NCBI RefSeq assembly: GCF_035989265.1
Contig: NZ_JAYKZX010000003.1
Coordinates: 1,426,001-1,490,000, forward strand
DNA length: 64,000 bases
Direction: 5' to 3'
From: Sphingobium sp. HWE2-09
GTDB taxonomy: Bacteria; Pseudomonadota; Alphaproteobacteria; Sphingomonadales; Sphingomonadaceae
This document shows, in pieces, positions 56,623 through 64,000 of the stretch. The notes beneath the pieces were generated by a model. It worked only from the letters and a program-made list of their open reading frames with translations. It did no database searches and was not told the origin of the DNA. Position 1 is the stretch's first letter. Each line of letters begins with the position of its first letter. A program made the position numbers and the translations under genes.

Positions 56623-59541
56623 TCAGAAGCTCGCCCGGATACCGCCCAGTACGGACGTGCCCGGATAGAAGATGGAATAAGGCGCATTGTCGTAGGCGAA
56701 GGTCGACCGGATCGGTTCGTTGGTGATGTTGAGCACATCGACCGTCAGACGCACCGCCTTGTTGAAGAAGGGCAGCTGATAACCGGCCGAAAGATCGAGC
56801 TGGCCGCGCGCATCATTGCCCAGGAAGGCGCTATTGATGCCGTTTTGCGGGCCATTCTGACCAATCGACTTGTCGTTCCAGACATAGTTCAGGCTGACCG
56901 ACAGGCCGCCATTTTCATAGAAGCCCTGCAGGTTGTAGGACCATTTCGGCACGCCGGTCGCTACCAGGCCCGACGACGAGGACTGCTTCAGATAGGTGCC
57001 GTTGGCCGAGAAGCCGAGGCCTTTCACGAAGAAGTCGAGCGGCTGCACCCAAGTCGCTTCAAGTCCCTGAATCTTCAGCGCCTGAAGGTTGATCGGCCGG
57101 TTGACGGTGATCGGCAGGTCGTTGACGGCCAAGCCGGTCAAGGCAGCGCGATCGTTGAGCGCGTTGCGCTGCGTCGACTGGAGGCTGTCGAGCGGAATGT
57201 TCAGCGAGCCGAAGGTCACCTGGCTCTGCTGGGTCAGCGTGAAGCCCTGGATATTTTTCTGGAAAGCAGAAAGACCGACATAGCCGATGCCGCCGGTGTA
57301 GAATTCACCACCGATATCATAATTGTCGGAGATGAACGGCTTGAGGTTGGGATTGCCTGCGGAGGCCACCAGCGCCGATGGATCGGAGAAAGTGACGCCG
57401 GGCAGAATATTGCCCGCTTCCGGCCGCGTCATCGTCCGCGAAGCGGAGAAGCGCAGTTTCAGATTGTCCATCGCGCTCCAGCTCACGTTAAGCGCGGGTA
57501 GGAAATTCTCGTACGTCGAATTCGCGACGATATCGATAATCGCGTTGCCCACTTGGCTCGGGCCAACGACATTCTGCTGCGTGCGAGCGTAGCGCATGCC
57601 CGCATTCACATCCAGATCGCGACCAAGGAAGGTGGTCCGGCCATTGACTTCGAAATAGGCGCCCCAGACCTTTTCATCGACGTCGCCGGTCGCGCCGCCG
57701 GTCACCGCGCCACGCGCTTCGGGCGCGCTGTCGCGGAACTGGTTATAGTTGGTGGCATCGATGATCTTCTGGAAATCGGGACGGATAAACGACGTATAGC
57801 CGATATCGCCGTTGGCCAGATGACCGAAATTGCTAACTGACATGGGCAGCAGATATTGCGGAACCTGGGCATTGGTAATCGACCCGGTCAGACCGGCGCA
57901 GTTGGCGCCGCATACGGTCGCCTGATAGGCCGAGCTGTTGTCATAGGCCCGCACGAACCGCTTGGCACGATCATAGGCGGCGCCCAGCTTCACGTTCAGA
58001 AATTCGTCGCCATAGGTGACGTCCAGATGTGCGCCCTGCGTTTCCGTCTTGCGGCGAACATTCTGCACGTTCTGGCGATACCATTGCCAGCCAGCGTTCG
58101 GGCTGTTGAGATCGATATTGGTGGTGATCGACGGATAATAGCCGTCCGTATTGTCATAATAGACATCGACGCCCGATTGCGGCGTAGTCTGGAAGCCCCA
58201 GGTCGGCTGTTCGCGGAAGAAGCGGCTCTTCGACATATTGAGGTTGGCGACGACCTTCAGCTTGTCGGTCGGCTCCCAGGTGACGCTGGGGTTGATGTTC
58301 CAGAAATGGGTGGTCTGCTTGAACAGGCTTGCTTCCAGGAAGAAGGACGAGTTGGCGAAAGTGCCGCCGGTGACGACATTGTTCTCATCGACGGTCAGGT
58401 CGATCGGGATCATGCCGCCGGTCGATTGTGGGCTGGTGCCCGGTCCGGAATTGCGGACCTGCCAGTTCATGTTGATGCGGCTAAAATCGCGCGTCGATTT
58501 GGCCCATATGCCATCGATGGCGAAGTGCAGCTGGTCGCTGGGCCGCCATTCGACGGATGCAAGCGCGGAAATGCGTGAACGCGTACCTTCGGTCAAGCTG
58601 TTGCGGCCCAAACGCGGAATGAGCGCGTTGCTCAGCTGATCGCGCGTCAGGCCCGACGTTGCGACGACATCGACCGGCTGACCGGCGACCAAGCCATGAC
58701 CGGTATTGCGCGGCACGACCGACGCCCAGTTGAAGTTGTTGCCGCCCGGGTCGGTACAGCCAACGCCGCAGGACAGATTGCCATCGGTCCAACCGACCGA
58801 ATCGAAGCCGTCGACGCGAGTCTTGGTCTTCACGCCTGCGACGCCAAGCAGGATGCCAAACGTGTCGGTGGTGTGGCTGGCGACAATCGCGCCACGCGGG
58901 CCGATGCGGTCATTGGTATTGCTATACTGGCCTTGCGCGACGACCGTCACATGCGTGCCCGGCTTGTCGAAGGGGCGCGCATTACGCAGGTTGACGGTGC
59001 CGGCAATGCCGCCTTCGATGGTGGAGGCGGTCGCCGACTTGGCGAGATCAAGCCGGGTGAAGAGTTCGGACGGGAAGAAGTCAAGATCGACCTGGCGATT
59101 GTCGCCACCGCCGCCGGTGGTGCCGCCGTCGGACGCGACTGCGATCTGCGAGCCGTTCAGCAGAACCTTCGAGAAGCTGGGACCAAGACCGCGGATCGCG
59201 ACCTGCGTGCCTTCACCGGTGATGTCGCGGTTAAGGCGCACGCCGGGCATACGGTTGAGCGTTTCAGCCAGGTTGGTGGCGGGCAGCTTGCCGATGTCTT
59301 CGGCGAAGATCGAGTCGCCAAAGGCTACAGCGTCCTTCTTGGCATTGGTGGCGCTTTGCAGCGAGGCGCGGATGCCGGTCACGACGATGTCGTTGACATC
59401 ACCGTCCTGGGGCGCGGCGGCGGTTGCCGGGTCGGTCTGCGGCGCGGCGTCCTGCGCGGACGCGGCCTGGGCCAGGCTCAGCGAGCCGATCGCGGACGCC
59501 GCGAACAGGGCGCTACGAAACATAAGGGTGCGTGAAGACAT
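56623..59541 (-). CDS. TonB-dependent receptor linked to hexuronate catabolism
   Basis: This 972-residue outer-membrane receptor has a signal peptide (MFRSALFAASAIGSLSLAQA), a TonB-box region NDIVVTGIRASLQSATNAKK and a plug with FAEDIGKLPATNLAETLNRM, GEGTQVAIRGLGPSFSKVLL. The barrel ends YPGTSVLGGIRASF with a terminal Phe. The EDIGKLP...NLAE plug signature and the roughly 1000-residue size are typical of carbohydrate receptors in sphingomonads, Caulobacter and Xanthomonas. Together with exuT, uxaC and uxuB upstream it most likely imports oligogalacturonides or glucuronides. GAGAGGA precedes ATG59541. No STN domain. Confidence 0.93.
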   Translation of the reverse strand: MSSRTLMFRSALFAASAIGSLSLAQAASAQDAAPQTDPATAAAPQDGDVNDIVVTGIRASLQSATNAKKDAVAFGDSIFAEDIGKLPATNLAETLNRMPGVRLNRDITGEGTQVAIRGLGPSFSKVLLNGSQIAVASDGGTTGGGGDNRQVDLDFFPSELFTRLDLAKSATASTIEGGIAGTVNLRNARPFDKPGTHVTVVAQGQYSNTNDRIGPRGAIVASHTTDTFGILLGVAGVKTKTRVDGFDSVGWTDGNLSCGVGCTDPGGNNFNWASVVPRNTGHGLVAGQPVDVVATSGLTRDQLSNALIPRLGRNSLTEGTRSRISALASVEWRPSDQLHFAIDGIWAKSTRDFSRINMNWQVRNSGPGTSPQSTGGMIPIDLTVDENNVVTGGTFANSSFFLEASLFKQTTHFWNINPSVTWEPTDKLKVVANLNMSKSRFFREQPTWGFQTTPQSGVDVYYDNTDGYYPSITTNIDLNSPNAGWQWYRQNVQNVRRKTETQGAHLDVTYGDEFLNVKLGAAYDRAKRFVRAYDNSSAYQATVCGANCAGLTGSITNAQVPQYLLPMSVSNFGHLANGDIGYTSFIRPDFQKIIDATNYNQFRDSAPEARGAVTGGATGDVDEKVWGAYFEVNGRTTFLGRDLDVNAGMRYARTQQNVVGPSQVGNAIIDIVANSTYENFLPALNVSWSAMDNLKLRFSASRTMTRPEAGNILPGVTFSDPSALVASAGNPNLKPFISDNYDIGGEFYTGGIGYVGLSAFQKNIQGFTLTQQSQVTFGSLNIPLDSLQSTQRNALNDRAALTGLAVNDLPITVNRPINLQALKIQGLEATWVQPLDFFVKGLGFSANGTYLKQSSSSGLVATGVPKWSYNLQGFYENGGLSVSLNYVWNDKSIGQNGPQNGINSAFLGNDARGQLDLSAGYQLPFFNKAVRLTVDVLNITNEPIRSTFAYDNAPYSIFYPGTSVLGGIRASF

Positions 59542-59591
59542 GAACTGATCCTCTCCTGAGCGCCGCCCCCGACTCTCCGGTGGGCGTAGAC

Positions 59592-59605
59592 TGGTAGCGC
59601 TATCA
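59592..59605. promoter_or_regulatory. LacI-type operator candidate
   Basis: TGGTAGCGCTATCA is a near-perfect palindrome (one mismatched pair) with the central GCGC typical of LacI-family operators. It lies at about +2 to +15 from the predicted start of the receptor transcript. It closely resembles the xylan-utilisation box recalled for Xanthomonas; that match is from memory. Confidence 0.65.
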
Positions 59606-59613
59606 CTATTGCT

Positions 59614-59641
59614 GCAATAAACTTGCTGCATGCTTTGTCAA
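59614..59641 (-). promoter_or_regulatory. Sigma-70 promoter for the TonB receptor gene
   Basis: On the minus strand, TTGACA (59641-59636) is a perfect -35 element and TATTGC (59619-59614) a partial -10, with a 16-base spacer. Transcription would start near 59607, running into the operator at 59592-59605. Confidence 0.6.
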
Positions 59642-59664
59642 GTTGCCGAAATGCAACATATGGT

Positions 59665-59676
59665 AACGATATCGTT
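59665..59676. promoter_or_regulatory. Second palindrome upstream of the receptor promoter
   Basis: AACGATATCGTT is a perfect 12-base palindrome, about 60-70 bases upstream of the predicted start site and just after the uxuB stop. It could be a second regulator site, or allow looping with the 59592 operator. Confidence 0.5.
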
Positions 59677-59682
59677 TGCAGA

Positions 59683-61152
59683 TCATCCCAGTGCGAAGGC
59701 TGTCAGCGCGCCTTTGGCACCATGCGTTTCGAGCGTCGTCAGCCAATGGGTCAGCGAGGCTTTAAGCTGCGGATCTTCGGCCAATTCAGGCGGGAAAACG
59801 GCATCGAAAGCCAAGATCGCGGCAATGCGGTCGGCAGGTGTGTCCGCATCAACCAGTATCGCGGCAATAGGCGCGGCGAGCGGATCGTCCACGGCATAGC
59901 TGTCGCCTTCGTCGTCTCGCCCGGCCTGCCATCTGATCCAGGCAGCGATGGAGAGCGACAGGGCGTCAATCCCCTGCCCTGCCTTGAGGCGCGCGGCGAT
60001 GGGCGCGAGCAGGCGTTGGGGCAGCTTCTGCGATCCGTCCATCGCGATCTGGCGTGTGCGGTGGCGCAGCGTGGAATTGTCGAAACGGGCCATCAGGGCG
60101 CGGCGATAGGCGGCGATGTCCAGTTCAGGCGGCGGCGATAGCGTGGTTTCCGACTCGTCCCACAGCAATTCCACGAACGTGCGCGCTTCGGGGAGGGCGA
60201 GGACTTCGTGGACATGCTCGATTCCGGCGAGGCCGCCGAGATAGGCAATGCCGCTATGCGCGCCGTTGAGCAGGCGCAGCTTGGCTTCCTCCCACGGCGC
60301 GACGGCGGCGGTCAGTTGCACGCCTGCGCCGAAATCGGGGCGCGGGCCGCAGAAACTGTCCTCTATCACCCATTGGAGGAAGGGTTCGGTTTTGACCATG
60401 GCCTGGTCTGTGACGCCAAGACGGTCGGCGAGCGCCGCGATGTCTTCAGGCGTGGTCGCGGGCACGATGCGATCGACCATGGTTTCGGGGAAAGCGCCCT
60501 CCGCCGCGATCCAGTCGGCCAGGCTGGCGTCATGGCAGCGCGCCAGTTCCAGCACGGCACCCCGCAGGCGCGCGCCGTTATGGGGCAGATTGTCGCAACT
60601 GATCGCGGTGAAGGGCGGCAGGCCTGCTGCGCGGCGGGCGGCGAGTGCGGCGACCAGATAGCCCGGCGCGGTCTGCGGCGCATCGAGGGACATTAGGTCG
60701 GCGGCCATCTGGGGATCGTCGGCGATCAGCGCGCCGGTGGCGGGGTCGAGCTTATAGCCCTTCTCCGTGATGGTCAGCGTGACAATATGGGTGTCGGGCG
60801 ACGCCAGCGCGGCGATCAGCGCTTGCGGGTCTTCCGGGGCGACGATGACGCGCTGGACCGCGCCGATGATGCGGGCCTGCTCCGCCGCACCGTCGCGCAC
60901 CAACATAGTGTAGAGGCCGTCCTGCGGCTGCATCTGGTCGCGCACGCCGGGCGATCGCAGCGATGCGGCGATGATGCCCCAGCGCAGGTCGCCGCTATTC
61001 AGCGCATCGTCGAACACGACTGCTTGATGCGCGCGGTGGAAGGCGCCGATGCCGATATGGACGACGCCGCAGGTGACGGCAGCGCGATCATAGGCCGGGC
61101 GGATGATGTCGACAGGCAGTTGCGCCAGCGTGGCGGAGGATAGGCGCGTCAC
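59683..61152 (-). CDS. uxuB: Fructuronate reductase / mannitol dehydrogenase family
   Basis: This 489-residue NAD-dependent long-chain polyol dehydrogenase has the N-terminal motif VVHIGIGAFHRAHQAVVFDD, then TLTITEKGYKLDPATGAL, FTAISCDNLPHNGARLRGAV and EEAKLRLLNGAHSGIAYLGG with the catalytic Lys. The family includes mannitol dehydrogenase, tagaturonate reductase and fructuronate reductase. Placement directly after uxaC points to reduction of fructuronate to mannonate (UxuB) or tagaturonate to altronate. It starts with GTG61152, overlapping the uxaC stop as GTGA, so translation is coupled. Confidence 0.88.
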   Translation of the reverse strand: MTRLSSATLAQLPVDIIRPAYDRAAVTCGVVHIGIGAFHRAHQAVVFDDALNSGDLRWGIIAASLRSPGVRDQMQPQDGLYTMLVRDGAAEQARIIGAVQRVIVAPEDPQALIAALASPDTHIVTLTITEKGYKLDPATGALIADDPQMAADLMSLDAPQTAPGYLVAALAARRAAGLPPFTAISCDNLPHNGARLRGAVLELARCHDASLADWIAAEGAFPETMVDRIVPATTPEDIAALADRLGVTDQAMVKTEPFLQWVIEDSFCGPRPDFGAGVQLTAAVAPWEEAKLRLLNGAHSGIAYLGGLAGIEHVHEVLALPEARTFVELLWDESETTLSPPPELDIAAYRRALMARFDNSTLRHRTRQIAMDGSQKLPQRLLAPIAARLKAGQGIDALSLSIAAWIRWQAGRDDEGDSYAVDDPLAAPIAAILVDADTPADRIAAILAFDAVFPPELAEDPQLKASLTHWLTTLETHGAKGALTAFALG

Positions 61153-62564
61153 AGCTTATACGCCGCCTTGGCGAGGTCGTAGGCTAGCGCGCGGGCAACC
61201 TCGAAGGCTTCATCCTCCTCCAGCCGATGTTCCGCGACCAGCTGGGCGAGCCAGGCGCAATCCATGCGGCGAGCGACGTCATGGCGCGCTGGGATCGACA
61301 GGAAGGCGCGGGTGTCGTCGTTGAAGCCAACCATATTGTAGAAACCGGCGGTTTCGGTGGTGCGCTCGCGGAAACGGCGCATCCCTTCCGGGCTGTCGTG
61401 AAACCACCATGGCGGCCCCAGTTTGAGCGCGGGATAATGACCGGCGAGCGGGGCCAGTTCGCGGGCATAGACATCCTCGTCCAGGGTGAAGAGGATCAGC
61501 GTCAGCCGAGGATCGTTGCCGTAAAGGTCGAGCAGTGGCTTTAGCGCCTGGACGAATTCCCCGGCGGTCGGGATGTCGCCGCCCTTGTCCTTGCCGAAAC
61601 GCGCCAGCACGGCGGCGTTGTGGCTGCGGTGGACGCCGGGATGCAGTTGCATGACCATGCCGTCTTCGATCGACATACGCGCCATTTCGGTGAGCATATG
61701 GCCGCGGAACAGTTCGGCTTCGCTGGGCGATACGGGGCCGGTCATGACCCTGGCGTAGAGCGCCTCGATCTCCGCGCGCGCCAGGTTGGCGGTGAAGGCG
61801 CTGGGATGGCCGTGGTCGGTGGAGGTCGCACCCGCCTCACGAAAATCGGCGCGGCGCTTTTCGTGGGCGCGGAGGTATCCGGCGAAGCTGGCGGCATCCT
61901 CGCCCGCCATGGCGCAGAAGCGCTGGACGTTGTCGATGAAGCGCGGATCGTCGGGGTCGAGCACCGGGTCCGGGCGATAGGCGGTCACGACCTTGCCGCC
62001 CCAGCCCGACGCGCGGATGGCGCGGTGATGGTCGAGCGGGTCGAGCGGCCCTTCGGTGGTGGCGATGACTTCGATATTATAGCGTTCGAACAGCGCGCGC
62101 GGGCGGAAAGCGTCAGTCTTCAGTGCGGCGTCGATGATGTCGTAATAGTAATCGGCGGTGGCCGCCTCCAGCCGCACGTCGATGCCGAAGGCCTCTGCGA
62201 ACACCCAGTCGAGCCACATGCGCGATGGCGTGCCGCGCAGCAGATGATAGCGCTGCGCAAAGCGGCGCCAGATGGCGCGCGGGTCGCTCTCCGTCGCGCT
62301 GCCATCGACGGTGGGCACGCCCAGCTGGTCGAGCGTCACGCCCTGGCTCATCAACATGCGGAACACATAATGGTCCGGCACGATCAGCAGTTCGGCGGGA
62401 TTGGCGAAGGCTTCGTCATAAGCGAACCAGCGTGGATCGGTGTGGCCGTGGGGGGACAGGATCGGCAAGTCCTTGACCGTGGCGTAGAGCCTGCGCGCGA
62501 TGTCGCGCGTGGCCGGGTCCGACGGGAACAGGCGGTCGGGGTGCAGATGGAGGGGCTTTGTCAT
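61149..62564 (-). CDS. uxaC: Glucuronate isomerase (uronate isomerase)
   Basis: UxaC interconverts glucuronate and fructuronate, and galacturonate and tagaturonate. The 471-residue protein has the family start TKPLHLHPDRLFPSDPATRD, the metal-binding LPILSPHGHTDPRWF near residue 35, TTEGPLDPLDHHRAIRASGW, and the C-terminal KLGPPWWFHDSPEGMRRFRE and YNMVGFNDDTRAFLSIPARH. ATG62564 overlaps the transporter stop as ATGA; the longer frame to 62915 is antisense-like read-through of the transporter gene. The middle gene of a three-gene coupled operon. Confidence 0.97.
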   Translation of the reverse strand: MTKPLHLHPDRLFPSDPATRDIARRLYATVKDLPILSPHGHTDPRWFAYDEAFANPAELLIVPDHYVFRMLMSQGVTLDQLGVPTVDGSATESDPRAIWRRFAQRYHLLRGTPSRMWLDWVFAEAFGIDVRLEAATADYYYDIIDAALKTDAFRPRALFERYNIEVIATTEGPLDPLDHHRAIRASGWGGKVVTAYRPDPVLDPDDPRFIDNVQRFCAMAGEDAASFAGYLRAHEKRRADFREAGATSTDHGHPSAFTANLARAEIEALYARVMTGPVSPSEAELFRGHMLTEMARMSIEDGMVMQLHPGVHRSHNAAVLARFGKDKGGDIPTAGEFVQALKPLLDLYGNDPRLTLILFTLDEDVYARELAPLAGHYPALKLGPPWWFHDSPEGMRRFRERTTETAGFYNMVGFNDDTRAFLSIPARHDVARRMDCAWLAQLVAEHRLEEDEAFEVARALAYDLAKAAYKL

Positions 62565-63856
62565 GCGGGATGTCCGGGAAGAGGAACGACGACCGGCTGG
62601 TAGCGCGGCAGGAGAAGGTGGATGACGCCCAGCGCGACCAGATAGGCGCAGGCGGCGACCGCGAAGATCGGGCCGAAACTGCCGACCGTTTCCAGGATCA
62701 TGCCCGCGAATTTCGCCATCAACATGCCGCCGATAGCGCCCGACAGGCCGCCAAGGCCGACGACCGATCCGGCCATCCAGCGTGGGAAGACGTCTCCGGG
62801 CAAGGCGTAGAGATTGGCGGAGAAGCCCTGATGCCCGGCGCAGGCCAGGCCAATCAGGCCGACCGCGATCCACATCGACGGCGCATGGGCGGCAAAGGCG
62901 ATCGGCACGGCGCATAGCGCGGCCAAAAACATCGCGGACTTGCGCGAGCGGTTGAGGCTCCAGCCCCGGCCCATGAAGCGGGACGAGGCCCAGCCACCCG
63001 CCACCGAACCGACATCGGCCAGCAGATAGACGGCGATCAACGGCGGACCGAAGTCCAGCATCTTGACGCCATATTGTTTGTTAAAGAAATCGGGCAGCCA
63101 GAAGAGGAAGGTCCACCACACCGGATCGATCAGGAAACGGCCGGACATATAGGCCCAGGTCTGGCGATGGCGGAACAGGGTCGCCCATTTGACCGGGCGC
63201 TGGGGTTCGACCGGATCGGTTTCGATCCAGGCCAGTTCCTCGGACGTCAGGCTCTTCTTTTCGCGGGGGCTGCGGTAGAAGGTCAGCCAGGCGGCGAGCC
63301 AGACCACGGTCAGCAGGCCGGTCAGGATGAACGCCCAGCGCCAGCCCAGCGTCACCGCGATGATCGGCACCAGCAGCGGCGTCAGGATCGCGCCGACATT
63401 GGACCCGGCGTTGAAGATGCCGATGGCAAGCGCGCGTTCCTTCTTGGGGAACCATTCGTTGGTCGCGGCGATGGCGGCGGGGAATGTCCCCGCCTCCCCG
63501 ATCGCCAGCGGAATGCGGGCGATGAGCATGCCCGCTGTCGAGGTGAAGAAGATGTGGGCGATATGGCCGATCGTCCACAGCGACACGGCCAGCGCATAGC
63601 CCGCCCGCGCGCCGATCCGGTCGATCAGGCGGCCGAAGAAGACATAGGCGATGCCGTAGCCCGCCTGGAACCAGATGGCGAGGTCGGCATAGCCGCTTTC
63701 GCTCCAGTTATAGCGGGCCTGAAGATCGGGCTTGAGCGTCGGCAGGACGAGGCGATCGACATAGGAGAGAACCACGGCGGCGAAGAGCAGGCCGCAGACG
63801 ATCCAGCGGATTTTTCCGGAGGGTTTTGGGCCGGAGGGTTTGGGGATGTCTGTCAT
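62561..63856 (-). CDS. Hexuronate transporter (MFS, ExuT-like)
   Basis: This 431-residue inner-membrane major facilitator of the anion:cation symporter (ACS) group has 12 predicted helices. Segments include VVLSYVDRLVLPTLKPDLQA in the first helix, WFQAGYGIAYVFFGRLIDRI, RIPLAIGEAGTFPAAIAATN with the ACS signature, and FFNKQYGVKMLDFGPPLIAV. Close relatives carry galacturonate, glucuronate or other sugar acids. It is the first gene of exuT-uxaC-uxuB, overlapping uxaC by four bases. ATG63856 was chosen because upstream codons come from repeat DNA. Confidence 0.9.
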   Translation of the reverse strand: MTDIPKPSGPKPSGKIRWIVCGLLFAAVVLSYVDRLVLPTLKPDLQARYNWSESGYADLAIWFQAGYGIAYVFFGRLIDRIGARAGYALAVSLWTIGHIAHIFFTSTAGMLIARIPLAIGEAGTFPAAIAATNEWFPKKERALAIGIFNAGSNVGAILTPLLVPIIAVTLGWRWAFILTGLLTVVWLAAWLTFYRSPREKKSLTSEELAWIETDPVEPQRPVKWATLFRHRQTWAYMSGRFLIDPVWWTFLFWLPDFFNKQYGVKMLDFGPPLIAVYLLADVGSVAGGWASSRFMGRGWSLNRSRKSAMFLAALCAVPIAFAAHAPSMWIAVGLIGLACAGHQGFSANLYALPGDVFPRWMAGSVVGLGGLSGAIGGMLMAKFAGMILETVGSFGPIFAVAACAYLVALGVIHLLLPRYQPVVVPLPGHPA

Positions 63857-63880
63857 GCGCCGCTCCGATCGAAAGCATTC

Positions 63881-63967
63881 GTCATCCCCGCGAAGGCGGG
63901 GATCCATCTCCGGAGCCATCCCCAGACGCGAGGCCGGGAGATGGATTCCCGCCTTCGCGGGAATGAC
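63881..63967. repeat. Imperfect inverted repeat, family D
   Basis: GTCATCCCCGCGAAGGCGGG (from 63881) and CCCGCCTTCGCGGGAATGAC (to 63967) are arms of about 30 bases that pair with few mismatches, with GATCCATCTCC and GGAGATGGATT continuing the stem inward. It lies 25 bases upstream of the transporter ATG, so the promoter is either inside it or beyond the window. The last 33 bases of the window show nothing further. Confidence 0.85.
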
Positions 63968-64000
63968 GATGATAGGATGAGGAGGCTCACCTAATCACCA

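Overview
The window reads as a piece of an alphaproteobacterial chromosome from the Sphingomonadales, probably Sphingobium, Sphingomonas or a close relative. This rests on high GC content, protein sequences that read as sphingomonad, two TonB-dependent receptors (one with a FecI/FecR sigma system), a stand-alone rpsD, a long-form LeuA, and many copies of the hairpin repeats typical of this group. No phage, plasmid, CRISPR or recognisable transposase gene is present. Almost all the sequence is ordinary core chromosome.

Layout. 0.2-5.7 kb: two small unknown proteins, then rpiB, glyA, nrdR, a GIY-YIG nuclease inside a perfect inverted repeat, a TrmJ-like RNA methyltransferase with a broken N-terminus, a small chorismate mutase, and rpsD behind a structured leader. 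5.8-10.7 kb: secreted M28 peptidase, a DUF6265 protein, the agmatine-to-putrescine pair aguA-aguB, a small coupled ORF, folK and tRNA-Lys(TTT). 10.75-20.0 kb: the glycogen operon glgP-glgB-glgC-glgA-glgX on the minus strand. 20.2-28.7 kb: a serine hydrolase, then a FecI-like sigma factor, FecR-like anti-sigma, STN-domain TonB receptor and a 1068-residue autotransporter. 29.0-32.9 kb: gatC-gatA-(membrane protein)-gatB on the minus strand. 33.0-38.9 kb: DUF3089 hydrolase, ruvX, a Rap1a/Tai-like protein, an L,D-transpeptidase, a lipoprotein, serB and miaA. 39.0-45.7 kb: branched-chain amino acid genes ilvB-(ORF)-ilvN-ilvC, yceI, and leuA behind a Leu-rich leader peptide with an attenuator. 45.8-50.9 kb: M20 peptidase, SDF symporter, CPA1 antiporter, YCII protein. 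50.9-56.3 kb: putA with a divergent Lrp-type regulator, and a GDSL esterase. 56.6-63.9 kb: hexuronate uptake and catabolism: exuT-like transporter, uxaC, uxuB and a large TonB receptor, all on the minus strand, with a promoter and operator-like palindromes before the receptor.

How the genes work together. The glg genes form a complete glycogen synthesis and breakdown set. ilvB/N/C and leuA carry carbon to valine, isoleucine and leucine; leuA appears to be controlled by ribosome stalling on a 15-codon leader. The uronate block supplies outer-membrane uptake, inner-membrane uptake, isomerisation and reduction; the dehydratase and later steps would lie outside the window. PutA lacks an N-terminal DNA-binding domain, and the adjacent Lrp-type gene is the likely regulator.

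The points most worth a second look are the GIY-YIG gene bounded by a perfect 27-bp inverted repeat, the rpsD leader with two interleaved helices (a pseudoknot candidate), the leuA attenuator with a near-leaderless leader peptide, folK with no standard start codon (ATA overlapping the upstream TAG), the frame break at the start of the TrmJ-like gene, and the translationally coupled unknown ORF inside ilvB-ilvN.
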